Below, in pieces: positions 1-8,484 of a DNA stretch of 64,000 bases. Below the pieces are notes generated by a model. That model made no database searches, was not told the DNA's origin, and saw only the letters and a list, made by a program, of their open reading frames with translations. The position numbers and the translations under genes are program-made. This stretch comes from Micropruina sonneratiae. Lineage in GTDB: Bacteria > Actinomycetota > Actinomycetes > Propionibacteriales > Propionibacteriaceae. Every line of letters begins with the position of its first letter. Position 1 is the stretch's first letter. Where the stretch lies: NCBI RefSeq assembly GCF_025972045.1, contig NZ_JAPDHX010000002.1, positions 62,001-126,000 on the forward strand. The letters are read 5' to 3'.

Positions 1-1
1 C

Positions 2-691
2 AGCACCATCACCCGCTTCATCGAGGTCCCCGAGCAGATGAAGATGTGGATCGTCGTGAAGGACGCCGCCGACGACGCCTCCTGGTCCGTCGACGTCAGC
101 CCGGTCGCCGAACCCACGTCGACGGTGACGTCGCTCAAGGTGTCCGGCACCGGACCCGACGCCACCACGCTGAGCCGGGTCAAGACGGGCACCTACTACG
201 TCACCTACACGTACTCGAACAACTACGACGCCTACGGCGCCACTGACTTCTACCTCGGTCTGAACGAATCCGGCAACGGCTGGCAGGACATCACCCATCG
301 CGAGCTCTCCGCCTCGGGCTCGGGCTCCGCGACCGTGAAGATCGGAACCACGGGCACCTACTGGTTCGAGACCCTGTACGCCGGCAAGAACTCCTCCTGG
401 TCCGTCACCCTGGCGCCGTTCAAGAAGCTGACCGCCGCGACGCCCAAGATCTCGGGCACCGCCAAGGTCGGCAAGACCCTCACCGCGAAGGCGGGCACCT
501 GGACGTCCGGGGCGAAGCTCACCTATCAGTGGTACCGCGGCAGCTCCAAGATCTCGGGTGCCACGAAGTCGACCTACAAGCTGACGTCGGCGTCGAAGGG
601 CAAGAACCTCAAGGTCAAGGTGACCGGCAAGAAGGCCGGCTACACCACCGTGACCAAGACGTCGGCAGCGACCGCCACGGTCAAGAAGTAA
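2..691 (+). CDS. secreted/surface Ig-like repeat protein, 3' end only
   Basis: The frame is open from the window edge, so only the C-terminal ~229 codons are present; the first in-frame ATG (38) is internal. The last ~80 residues (from about PKISGTAKVGKTLTAKAG to the end) form the Lys/Thr/Gly-rich domain with a TYQWYRG motif that recurs in actinobacterial surface proteins as an Ig-like or 'T-Q/R domain' repeat. The preceding region is rich in Thr/Ser/Tyr/Asn and predicted beta. No C-terminal anchor or LPXTG motif follows, so the protein is probably released or wall-associated. The exact function is unknown; the Ig-like assignment is by motif recognition. Confidence 0.75.
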   Translation, partial: STITRFIEVPEQMKMWIVVKDAADDASWSVDVSPVAEPTSTVTSLKVSGTGPDATTLSRVKTGTYYVTYTYSNNYDAYGATDFYLGLNESGNGWQDITHRELSASGSGSATVKIGTTGTYWFETLYAGKNSSWSVTLAPFKKLTAATPKISGTAKVGKTLTAKAGTWTSGAKLTYQWYRGSSKISGATKSTYKLTSASKGKNLKVKVTGKKAGYTTVTKTSAATATVKK

Positions 692-749
692 CCGCCCGGG
701 CGTCCCGGCTGCACTGGTTCACCGCTGCCCGCCGTGGCACAGTGGCCCG

Positions 750-1733
750 ATGGCGAAGGGCGCACCGAAGGAGAGTCGGCACGGCGTCGAGCTGAGCAAC
801 CTCGACCAGCCCTTGTTCACCGGCGCCGGGGCGACCAAGCGTGACCTGATCGACTACCTCGAGGCCGTCGCGCCGTTCATGCTTCCCGGGCTGCGCGACC
901 GGCCGCTGTCGGTGGTTCGTGTGCGACCCGGACAGCAGCCGTTCATGCAGAAGAATCTGCCCGACTACGCTCCTGACTACGTGCAATGGACCCCGGTGTG
1001 GTCGGACGCCGGGCATCGTGAGATCCACTACCCGCTGTGCAACGACCTGCGGACCCTGCTCTGGTTCGGTAACCAGCGCGCGGTGGAGTTCCACCCGACC
1101 CTGATGGTGCCGGAGTACGGCGACACCACCGACGTGCTCGGCGGCACGGTCACGCACCTGGTACTCGACCTCGATCCGCCCGAGGGCAGCGGTTTCAACG
1201 TGGTGGTAGCTGTCGCACACCAGGTGCGGGCGGCCCTCGACGCCGTCGGGTTGCAGGGGGCGGTGAAGACGTCCGGCTCGAAGGGGCTGCACGTCATGGT
1301 GCCCGTGCGCGACCTCGACCTTCCGGACGCCGCCGCCGCGACCCGGGCGCTCGCGGCACGCACCGAAGCCCTCGACCCGGGCGTCGCCACCACCGCGTTC
1401 CTCAAGGCCGATCGCGGCGGCCGGGTCTTCGTCGACTCGACGCGTGCCGGTGGCGGATCGCTGGCGTGCGCGTTCAGCCCACGCGTCCGGCCCGGGACGA
1501 CGGTGTCCTATCCGGTGTCGTGGGGCGATCTGGACGCTGTGAAGCCCGCCGACTTCACTGTGCGATCGGTGTTGCCGCTGCCGACGGACGATCCCTGGGC
1601 GGCGCTGTTGCCTGAGCCGCAGCAGGTATCCGGTGAGGTTGTCGAGCAGGGGCACGGCATTCCCATCGCCCGGGTGGCGGCGATGCACGAGGGCAAGCGC
1701 CGCAAGCGGGCGAGCCAGGCCCGCGCAGAGTAG
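750..1733 (+). CDS. stand-alone LigD-type polymerase/primase domain protein
   Basis: A 327-aa protein resembling the polymerase domain (archaeo-eukaryotic primase fold) of the bacterial NHEJ ligase LigD. The metal-binding pair is visible as DLDPPEG (D140, D142), followed by TSGSKGLHV (about 179-187), a family hallmark for nucleotide/5'-phosphate contacts, and a later VDSTRAGGGS segment corresponding to the third strand. No ligase or 3'-phosphoesterase domain and no Ku gene are present in the window, so it may be one of the separate PolDom paralogues common in actinobacteria. The family performs gap filling and templated ribonucleotide addition at breaks. There is no clear Shine-Dalgarno before the ATG. 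Family assignment is firm; specific role is inferred. Confidence 0.88.
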   Translation: MAKGAPKESRHGVELSNLDQPLFTGAGATKRDLIDYLEAVAPFMLPGLRDRPLSVVRVRPGQQPFMQKNLPDYAPDYVQWTPVWSDAGHREIHYPLCNDLRTLLWFGNQRAVEFHPTLMVPEYGDTTDVLGGTVTHLVLDLDPPEGSGFNVVVAVAHQVRAALDAVGLQGAVKTSGSKGLHVMVPVRDLDLPDAAAATRALAARTEALDPGVATTAFLKADRGGRVFVDSTRAGGGSLACAFSPRVRPGTTVSYPVSWGDLDAVKPADFTVRSVLPLPTDDPWAALLPEPQQVSGEVVEQGHGIPIARVAAMHEGKRRKRASQARAE

Positions 1734-1814
1734 TAACTCCCCGCCATCCCACTGGTCGACCGGGAGAACCCGGCGTCCGCCGCGACGAGGGGCGGAGGAC
1801 TGACGACGCTGCGA

Positions 1815-2426
1815 CTACTCGGTACCGAGCGCTTCCTTCTCGGCGCCGATCGTGGTGTCGTCGCCGTGGCCGGTCTTCACCACCGTGTCGTCGGGCAGCT
1901 CGAACAGCTTGGCCCGGATCGACGCCACGAGGGTGTCCCGATCGCTGAAGCTGCGGCCGGTGGCGCCGGGGCCGCCGTTGAACAGCGTGTCCCCGCTGAA
2001 GAGCGTGTTCAGCGCGGGCAGGTGGAAGCACACAGCACCCGGGGCGTGGCCCGGGGTGTGCAGCACCCGCAACGTCTGGCCCGCGATGGTGATCTCCTGC
2101 CCGTCGCTGAGCTCGCCGTCGGGCGGGGTGTCGTGGGTGAGCGCCCACACCGGCGCGTCGTCGGGGTGCAGCAGCACCGGCGCCTTGGTGATGCGGCCCA
2201 GCGCTGGTGCCCAGCGGACGTGGTCGTCGTGGGCGTGGGTGCACAGCACAGCCTGCACCCGGCGTCCGTCGATCAGTGTCACGATGGCGGGCAGGTCATG
2301 GGGAGCGTCGATCACGACGCAGTCCCGGTCGTCGCCGATCACCCACACGTTGTTGTCGACGTCGAAGGTCTCGCCGTCGAGCGAAAAGGTGCCGGAGGTC
2401 ACCGCGTGGTCGATGCGGACCGCCAT
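1815..2426 (-). CDS. MBL-fold hydrolase paired with mycothiol dehydrogenase
   Basis: A 203-aa metallo-beta-lactamase-fold protein with the THAHDDH zinc motif, a GHAPG loop and FSGDTLF. The start chosen is the ATG at 2426, which overlaps the stop of the upstream dehydrogenase by one base (TGATG). A longer frame exists upstream but reads through that gene in a shadow frame. Glyoxalase II-like MBL proteins sit directly downstream of S-(hydroxymethyl)mycothiol dehydrogenase in many actinobacteria. The inferred role is hydrolysis of the S-formylmycothiol or another mycothiol thioester, completing formaldehyde detoxification. Confidence 0.85.
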   Translation of the reverse strand: MAVRIDHAVTSGTFSLDGETFDVDNNVWVIGDDRDCVVIDAPHDLPAIVTLIDGRRVQAVLCTHAHDDHVRWAPALGRITKAPVLLHPDDAPVWALTHDTPPDGELSDGQEITIAGQTLRVLHTPGHAPGAVCFHLPALNTLFSGDTLFNGGPGATGRSFSDRDTLVASIRAKLFELPDDTVVKTGHGDDTTIGAEKEALGTE

Positions 2427-3508
2427 CAGAAGACCACCACCGAACGCAGCACGTCGCCGCCGTGCATCTTGTCGAACGCCGCCTCGACCCCGTCGATGCC
2501 GATCTCCTCGGTGACGAACGCGTCCAGCGGCAGCCGGCCCTGCAGGTACAGGTCGATCAGCATCGGGAAGTCCCGGCTCGGCAGGCAGTCGCCGTACCAC
2601 GACGACTTCAGCGAACCGCCCCGGCCGAACACGTCGAGCAGCGGCAGTTCGAGTTGCATCTCGGGGGTGGGGACGCCGACCAGCACGACCGTGCCCGCCA
2701 GGTCCCGGCCGTAGAACGCCTGCTTCCAGGTTTCGGGACGACCGACCGCGTCGATCACCACGTCGGCACCGAAGCCGTCAGTCAGCTGCTGGATCGCTTC
2801 GACGGGATCGGACTGCTTGGAGTTGACGGTGTGCGTGGCGCCGAGTTCCTTGGCCTTGTTCAGCTTGCGGTCGTCCAGGTCGACGGCGATGATCCGGTTC
2901 GCGCCTGCCAGCCGGGCTCCGGCGATCGCGGCGGAACCGACCCCGCCGCAGCCGATCACCGCGACGGAGTCGCCGCGCCCGACGTTTCCCGTGTTCAAGG
3001 CGGCCCCCAGGCCGGCCATCACACCGCAGCCGAGCAGCCCCGCGGCGGCTGGGCGGGCGGCCGGATCGACCTTGGTGCACTGCCCGGCGGCGACCAGCGT
3101 CTTGTCGATGAACGCGCCGATGCCGAGCGCCGGAGAGAGTTCGGTGCCGTCGGTCAGGGTCATCTTCTGTTTGGCGTTGTGCGTGGCGAAGCAGTACCAC
3201 GGACGCCCGCGGCGGCAAGCCCGGCAGGCGCCGCACACCGCACGCCAGTTGAGGACGACGAAGTCACCGGGCGCCAGGTCGTGCACCTCAGGGCCCACCG
3301 ATTCGACGATGCCGGCCGCCTCGTGCCCGAGCAGGTAGGGGTAGTCGTCGCCGATGCCGCCCTCGCGGTAGTGCAGGTCGGTGTGGCACACGCCGCAGGC
3401 CTGGATCGCGACCACCGCCTCGCCGGGGCCTGGGTCGGGCACGTTCACCGTGACCAGTTCGACCGGAGCCCCCTTGCCGCGGGCGATGACGCCCTTCACC
3501 TGCTGCAT
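2426..3508 (-). CDS. mscR: S-(hydroxymethyl)mycothiol dehydrogenase
   Basis: A 360-aa zinc-dependent medium-chain alcohol dehydrogenase. The catalytic zinc motif [13 protein letters not shown], the GHEAAG motif and the structural-zinc cluster [15 protein letters not shown] are all present, followed by a Rossmann [13 protein letters not shown] signature. It oxidises the formaldehyde-mycothiol adduct to S-formylmycothiol using NAD, and MscR-type enzymes also act on S-nitrosomycothiol. GGGAGG lies 10 nt before the ATG. It is translationally coupled to the MBL hydrolase. Its presence implies that the host makes mycothiol, which is restricted to actinobacteria. Confidence 0.9.
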   Translation of the reverse strand: MQQVKGVIARGKGAPVELVTVNVPDPGPGEAVVAIQACGVCHTDLHYREGGIGDDYPYLLGHEAAGIVESVGPEVHDLAPGDFVVLNWRAVCGACRACRRGRPWYCFATHNAKQKMTLTDGTELSPALGIGAFIDKTLVAAGQCTKVDPAARPAAAGLLGCGVMAGLGAALNTGNVGRGDSVAVIGCGGVGSAAIAGARLAGANRIIAVDLDDRKLNKAKELGATHTVNSKQSDPVEAIQQLTDGFGADVVIDAVGRPETWKQAFYGRDLAGTVVLVGVPTPEMQLELPLLDVFGRGGSLKSSWYGDCLPSRDFPMLIDLYLQGRLPLDAFVTEEIGIDGVEAAFDKMHGGDVLRSVVVF

Positions 3509-3869
3509 ATGTGTCGTGCCTCCCGTTGGATGGTTGTGTTCCGATCCTGTAGGGCCGAGCCTGACAGGTCAACCACCGGCCCGCGCTGGCGAGGCTTTCA
3601 CAGTGCACTCGCCGCTGGCGCACAGCCAGCCGTCCCGGACGGGCCCGACGGCCGGCCGGTGAGGGGTCGGCGGTTCTCAGCAACGCCCAATACTGACAAC
3701 AACGGTGGCTGCTTTCGTGTCACAACACGAAAGCAGCCACCGTTGGTGAAACCAGTGGGCGTTGCAGAGAACGGACGCCCCCGGGTGACCCCGGACGACC
3801 TGGATGTCCCGGACGGCCCGCCGCGAGGCGTCCGATACCGGGCGGTCGTGCCGGCTGAGCCTGGGAGCC
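3509..3869. other. intergenic region, no gene; carries a long inverted repeat
   Basis: This 360-bp gap separates the end of the leftward DEAD-box helicase from the leftward mscR. I see no convincing coding frame. It must hold the mscR promoter and probably the helicase terminator. Its main feature is the 98-bp nested inverted repeat at 3674-3771, listed separately. Confidence 0.6.
3674..3771. repeat. 98-bp nested inverted repeat / long hairpin
   Basis: The inner arms 3700-3720 and 3725-3745 are perfect 21-bp complements around a CACA loop. The outer arms 3674-3689 and 3756-3771 pair over 15 of 16 bases, with a single A/A mismatch. Between inner and outer arms lie about 10 unpaired bases on each side. 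It sits 99 bp beyond the helicase stop on the leftward transcript, so it could terminate that transcript, but there is no T-tract. The regular two-tier structure also resembles a miniature inverted-repeat (MITE or REP-like) element. Confidence 0.85.
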
Positions 3870-5387
3870 CTACTCGGCCGCGCCGGCCTGCTGCGAGAGG
3901 CCCGAGGAGGAGCGCCGGCGGCGCCGGCGACGGGGCTTGTCGGACGCCGGATCTCCGGCCTGATCCGCAGTGGCCTCGCTCGTGGTGGTGTCGGGCTGCA
4001 CCGGCTTGTCGGCGCCGCCGGAACGACGCCGCTTGCGCCGCACCCGGCCGTCATTGGTCTCGACCCGCTCGGCCTTCGGGCCACGCTCACGCGGCTGGCG
4101 CGGTTCGCGCGGCTCGGGCGGCTTGGGTGGGGCGATCCGGCCCTTGGTGCCGGGCTCGATGCCCAACTCGGTGAACAGGTGCTTCGAGGTCGAGTAGGTC
4201 TCGGCCGGGTCGGGATGACCGAGATCGAGGGTCTTGTTGATCACCTTCCACCGGGTCAGGTCGGCCCAGTCGACGAGGGTGACCGCGACGCCCTTCGCGC
4301 CGGCGCGTCCGGTGCGGCCGATCCGGTGCACATAGGTCTTGTCGTCATCGGGGCACTCGTAGTTGACCACGTGCGACACCCCGGTCACGTCGATGCCGCG
4401 GGCGGCGACGTCGGTGGCGACCAGCACCTTGACCTTGTCCTCATGGAACCGCTTCAGCGACTTCTCGCGGAGCGCCTGGTTGAGGTCGCCGTGCAGCGAG
4501 GTGACGCTGAAACCGCGGTCGGTCAGTTCGTCGCTGAGCCGCTGCGCGGACCGCTTGGTGCGGGTGAAGATGATCGTCTTGGTGCAGCCCTCGGCCTGCA
4601 GGAGGCGTCCGATCACCTCGGGCTTGTCGAGGTCGTGCGCCTGGTAGACGAACTGGTCGACCTCGGGCACGGTGACCGAGGCGTCCTGGGTCTCGGCGCG
4701 CACGTTGACCGGCTGGTTGAGGTACATCCGGGCCAGGCCCACCACCGCCGAGGGCATGGTGGCGCTGAACAGCATCGTCTGCCGGGTCGGCGGGGTCTTG
4801 GAGATCAGCCGCTCCACGTCGGGCAGGAAGCCCATGTCGAGCATCTCGTCGGCCTCGTCGAGCACCAGCACCTTCACCGCGGACAGGTCCAGCGAGCGGC
4901 GGGTGACCAGGTCGAGCAACCGGCCGGGGGTGCCGACCACGACGTCCACGCCACTGGTCAGGCTGCCGATCTGGTTGTCGTAGCCGACGCCGCCGTAGAC
5001 GGTCAGGACGCGGGCCTTACGTACCGACGAGGCGACCTCGATGTCCTCGGCGACCTGCAGTGCGAGTTCCCGGGTCGGGCACATGACCAGCGCCTGCGGC
5101 TTGCCCTTGGGGGTCAGGTCGGCGTAGCCCTCGTCCGACTTCAGCACGATGCGCTGCAGCAGACTAACGCCGAAGGCGAGCGTCTTGCCGGTGCCCGTGC
5201 GCGCCTGGCCGATCATGTCGGTGCCGTTGATGGCGATCGGGATGGCGAGGGACTGGATGGGGAACGGGTGCTCGATCCCGACGGCGGCGAGCGCCTCGGA
5301 GATGGCGGGGATGACGCCGAGATCGGCGAAGGTGGTTGCGGGAGGAGCCTGGTCGATGTCCAGTTCCTCGATGGCGATGTCGCTCAG
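3870..5387 (-). CDS. DEAD-box RNA helicase (start codon uncertain)
   Basis: An ATP-dependent RNA helicase of about 505 aa. The Q-motif region (GIEHPFPIQSLAIP), motif I (ARTGTGKT), Ia (PTRELALQV), DEAD box (VLDEADEMLD), SAT and the HRIGRTGRAG motif VI are all present. The C-terminus is basic and Arg-rich (RRRRRRR tail), typical of RNA-contacting tails. No ATG, GTG or TTG lies in frame between an in-frame TAG (5399-5397) and the internal ATG at 5216, yet the Q motif lies in that stretch. The coordinate used is a CTG at 5387. A small palindrome (ACCGGCC/GGCCGGT) lies just upstream. It is probably involved in ribosome assembly or RNA decay. Confidence 0.85.
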   Translation of the reverse strand: MSDIAIEELDIDQAPPATTFADLGVIPAISEALAAVGIEHPFPIQSLAIPIAINGTDMIGQARTGTGKTLAFGVSLLQRIVLKSDEGYADLTPKGKPQALVMCPTRELALQVAEDIEVASSVRKARVLTVYGGVGYDNQIGSLTSGVDVVVGTPGRLLDLVTRRSLDLSAVKVLVLDEADEMLDMGFLPDVERLISKTPPTRQTMLFSATMPSAVVGLARMYLNQPVNVRAETQDASVTVPEVDQFVYQAHDLDKPEVIGRLLQAEGCTKTIIFTRTKRSAQRLSDELTDRGFSVTSLHGDLNQALREKSLKRFHEDKVKVLVATDVAARGIDVTGVSHVVNYECPDDDKTYVHRIGRTGRAGAKGVAVTLVDWADLTRWKVINKTLDLGHPDPAETYSTSKHLFTELGIEPGTKGRIAPPKPPEPREPRQPRERGPKAERVETNDGRVRRKRRRSGGADKPVQPDTTTSEATADQAGDPASDKPRRRRRRRSSSGLSQQAGAAE

Positions 5388-5517
5388 TGTGGTGGCCTAA
5401 CGTGCACCGGCCGTCAGGCCGGTAAATGTGACACCCACGTCGGCGGCGCAACGTCGGCCGCGCAGACCGTGGGGACGCACATCCTGTGCGTTCGCCCGCC
5501 AGTCTACCCCGAACGCC

Positions 5518-5742
5518 TCAGACTGCGCCGAAGCCCACCCGGCGCACCGCTTCCTGGCCGATTTCGAGGTAGGCGATCTTGGCTGCGGGCACCAGCACCT
5601 TGCGGCCGCGCTCGTCGGTCAGGGTCAGCACCGAGTCGTTCTTGATCGCTTCGGTGAACGCGGTCTCGACGTCGCTGGACGACTCCTCCGACTCCAGCAC
5701 GATCTCGCGCGGGGCGTGAATGACTCCGACCTTGATCTCCAT
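5518..5742 (-). CDS. DUF3107 family protein
   Basis: A 74-aa protein starting MEIKVGVIHAPREIV, with the beta-alpha pattern and length of the actinobacterial DUF3107 family. It lies directly upstream of the DEAD-box helicase on the same strand, a neighbourhood I recall from other actinobacteria. The function of the family is not established. GAGGAG precedes the ATG. Confidence 0.8.
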   Translation of the reverse strand: MEIKVGVIHAPREIVLESEESSSDVETAFTEAIKNDSVLTLTDERGRKVLVPAAKIAYLEIGQEAVRRVGFGAV

Positions 5743-6032
5743 TGCATCTCCTCACAGCTGGTTCGTCGCCAATCTAGTTGGGCGGGACGCCGCGGCGCAG
5801 CGCCGTACGCTGGCAGCGCAATTCGTCATGCCACGATCCTTCGGCGGCGCGAGAGCGGTGGAGAGGGGACAGTCCCCGCAGTCGGTGTCACTCGGCACGG
5901 CGGGTGTCGAGGCGGGCGGCCACGTCGGCGATCGCGGACCCGGTCAGCGCGAGATCGTAACCCGGGGGTGTCGACGACCAACGCCGGGACGGATAATCGG
6001 ACCCGGCTCAACCACAGAACCAGGACGGCTTC

Positions 6033-6656
6033 ATGACTCAACCGCGGATCACCGTGACCCCCATCCTCGTCGGCGACCTGCTGGTGGGGGAGGACGAACG
6101 GCTGCCGATCTACGTGCACCTGATCGACCATCCCGACGGCCGGGTGCTGGTCGACACCGGGCTGACCGAGTTGCATCCGGCGGTGGCGGACATGGACCCG
6201 CGGCTACGTCCACTCGACCAGCAGGACTTCGACCTCGCCCAGGTCGACTTCGTGGTGAACACACACCTTCACTTCGACCATTGCGGGGGCAACCACCTCT
6301 TCGCCGGCCGGCCGATCCACGTGCAACGCCAGGAGCTCACCGACGCCCGCACCCTGGCGGACTACACCATCCCCGAGTGGGTGGACGCACGCGGGGTGAC
6401 CTACGTGCCCGTCGACGGCGAGACCGAGTTGCTGCCCGGCGTCCGGCTGCTGCCGTCACCGGGTCACACCAACGGCAGTCAGGTGGTGGTGGTCGAGGGC
6501 GGGGACCGTCCGATTGTGATCGCCGGCGACACCGCGGTCTGGCACGGCGAGCTGGATGACCCCCGGACCGAGGGTCAGCGGCTGATCCGGGCACTCGAAC
6601 CGGCGGAGGTCTGGTTGGCCCACGCAGCCGAGCCGTGGGTGCCGACGGCCGGCTGA
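6033..6656 (+). CDS. MBL-fold hydrolase, N-acyl-homoserine-lactonase-like
   Basis: A 207-aa metallo-beta-lactamase-fold enzyme with the di-zinc motif NTHLHFDHCGG (about residues 72-82), a later GHTNGSQ and a GDTAVWHG motif, the pattern of the AttM/AiiA-like lactonase subfamily. The substrate cannot be read from sequence; many such proteins hydrolyse lactones or thioesters. It is encoded alone on the plus strand and converges on the ABC exporter operon. Confidence 0.78.
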   Translation: MTQPRITVTPILVGDLLVGEDERLPIYVHLIDHPDGRVLVDTGLTELHPAVADMDPRLRPLDQQDFDLAQVDFVVNTHLHFDHCGGNHLFAGRPIHVQRQELTDARTLADYTIPEWVDARGVTYVPVDGETELLPGVRLLPSPGHTNGSQVVVVEGGDRPIVIAGDTAVWHGELDDPRTEGQRLIRALEPAEVWLAHAAEPWVPTAG

Positions 6657-6695
6657 GGAATCAGCGGTGGCGGCCCGCCCGCGTTCCACGGCGCC

Positions 6696-7637
6696 TCATT
6701 CGGCGGAACGGGTGTAGATGCGGGCGACCAGGTCCTCGATCGCGGGCTCGGTCAGGGTGAGGTCGTCGACCCGGGCCTGGCCGGCGACGCTGGCGAACAG
6801 GGCCGCGGCGCTCACCTCGCCGGGGCGGAACGAGAGACGGACGCGGTGGCCGGCCGCTTCGACGGCGTCCAGCCGGGCGCCGGGCGGCAGGTCGAGGGAG
6901 TCGACCGGCTCGGCCAGGTCGGCGACCAGCACGCGTTCGGCGCCGGTGACTCGGGCCAGGTCGGCGGCGGTGCCGTCGAAGGCGGCCCTGCCGTGGTCGA
7001 TGATCACCATCCGCTCGCACAGCCGTTGCACGTCGCCCAGGTCGTGCGTGGTGAGGAACAGGGTCGTGCCCCGTTCGTTCCGTTCGCGCTGCAGGAACTC
7101 GCGGAGGGCGTTCTTGCTGAGCACGTCGAGGCCGATCGTCGGCTCGTCGAGGACGAGCAGCTCGGGCGCGTGGACGAGGGCCGCGGCGATCTCGCCGCGC
7201 ATCCGCTGGCCGAGTGACAGCTCCCGTACCGGCTGGGCCAGGAACTCTCCCAGGGCCAACTCCTCGACCAGCATCGCCACCCGCGGCCGCCACACCCCCT
7301 CCGGCAGCCGGTGCATCGCGGCGAGGATGGCGAAGCTGTCCCACAGCGGCAGGTCCCACCACAGCACGCTGCGCTGACCGAACACCACTCCGATCCTGCG
7401 GGCCAGCCGGCGCCGGGCCGGCACGGGATCCAGACCGCAAGTCCGCACGGTGCCGGCGGTCGGGGTGAGAATGCCGGTCAGCAGCTTGATGGTGGTCGAC
7501 TTGCCCGAGCCGTTCGCCCCGAGGTAGCCGATCGCCTCGCCCGCCCGGACGCTCAGGTCGAGGGCGTCCAGTGCGCGCAGCGTGCCCCGCCTGCGCCGGT
7601 AGTCGCGGGTCAGCGCGGAGGTCTCGATGATCGCCAT
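6696..7637 (-). CDS. ABC-2 type exporter, ATP-binding subunit
   Basis: A 313-aa nucleotide-binding protein: Walker A GANGSGKST, signature ELSLGQRMRGE, Walker B LLVLDEPTIGLD and H-loop LTTHD. The C-terminal ~70 residues after the ATPase core are typical of DrrA/NodI-like ABC-2 exporters. It is the last gene of a three-gene set with two permeases, one base after the second permease stop. The substrate is unknown; similar trios with DUF990-type permeases export lipids, antibiotics or other amphiphiles. Confidence 0.88.
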   Translation of the reverse strand: MAIIETSALTRDYRRRRGTLRALDALDLSVRAGEAIGYLGANGSGKSTTIKLLTGILTPTAGTVRTCGLDPVPARRRLARRIGVVFGQRSVLWWDLPLWDSFAILAAMHRLPEGVWRPRVAMLVEELALGEFLAQPVRELSLGQRMRGEIAAALVHAPELLVLDEPTIGLDVLSKNALREFLQRERNERGTTLFLTTHDLGDVQRLCERMVIIDHGRAAFDGTAADLARVTGAERVLVADLAEPVDSLDLPPGARLDAVEAAGHRVRLSFRPGEVSAAALFASVAGQARVDDLTLTEPAIEDLVARIYTRSAE

Positions 7638-7638
7638 C

Positions 7639-8484
7639 TCAGCCCCCCGCCCCGGTGTAGCGACGGACGCCCGCCCGCCACAGCAATCCCACCACGGCCC
7701 ACAGCAGGACGGCGACCGGCAGGCCGAGCCAGGCCATCGCCGGCTGGAACGGCCAGACCAGCTCGGCCCCGGTCAGGACGGCCGCCGGCACGTAGGCGAC
7801 CAGGGTGGCGGGCACCACGAAGGTGAAGAACACCCGCACCGGCAGCAGCAGCGCACCGGCCGGCATGCTGGCCACGTAGCGGCCACCGTAGGTGATGGTG
7901 TTGCCGGCCTGGGCGCCGTCGATCAGCCAGAACTGTAGGCTGCCGGCCGCCACGAACAGTGCCCCGAAGATCAGCATCCCGGCGAGCGGGGCGCTGACGA
8001 TGAGCGCCAGGCCTGCCCCGTCGAGCGGCACCTGGGCGTAGCACAGCGACCAGACGTAGATCAGCAGGCCGGTCGAGACCCGCCCCAGCCGGCGCAGCTG
8101 GACGTCGGCGGTGATCAGTTGCAGCAGCAGCGGCACCGGCCGCACCAGCAAGGTCTCCAACTGTCCGGTGCGGATCGCGACGTTGACCGTGTCGAGCTGG
8201 CCGAACACCATGTCGGCCAGCCCGAACGCCATCGACGACAATCCGTAGACCACGCAGGCCTGCACCAGCGTCATGCCGCCGAAGACCGGTGCGTTGTGCA
8301 GCAGCACGTACACCTCCACGAACTCGGTGACACTCAGCAGGGCCTGGGCCAGCAGGTCGCCGGCGAAGCTGCCCCGGTAGACGACCTGGGAGCGCAGCCG
8401 CGCGGAGAGCATCACCCGGAGCATCCGCAGTGCACCGATGCGGGAGTGCCGCGGATCGGCAGGTGCGGTGATGTGGTCAGCCAC
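7639..8484 (-). CDS. ABC-2 family (DUF990-like) permease
   Basis: A 281-aa integral membrane protein with about six hydrophobic segments, starting MADHITAPADPRHSRIG. It resembles the ABC-2/DUF990 permease family that occurs in pairs next to a NodI-like ATPase. It overlaps the upstream permease by 8 bp and is followed by the ATPase after one base. It presumably forms a heterodimeric channel with the upstream permease. Confidence 0.8.
   Translation of the reverse strand: MADHITAPADPRHSRIGALRMLRVMLSARLRSQVVYRGSFAGDLLAQALLSVTEFVEVYVLLHNAPVFGGMTLVQACVVYGLSSMAFGLADMVFGQLDTVNVAIRTGQLETLLVRPVPLLLQLITADVQLRRLGRVSTGLLIYVWSLCYAQVPLDGAGLALIVSAPLAGMLIFGALFVAAGSLQFWLIDGAQAGNTITYGGRYVASMPAGALLLPVRVFFTFVVPATLVAYVPAAVLTGAELVWPFQPAMAWLGLPVAVLLWAVVGLLWRAGVRRYTGAGG

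Noticed and set aside
2427-2600. 58-codon extension of the MBL hydrolase
   Set aside because: Arg/Pro-rich shadow of the dehydrogenase gene; the TGATG coupled start is much better.
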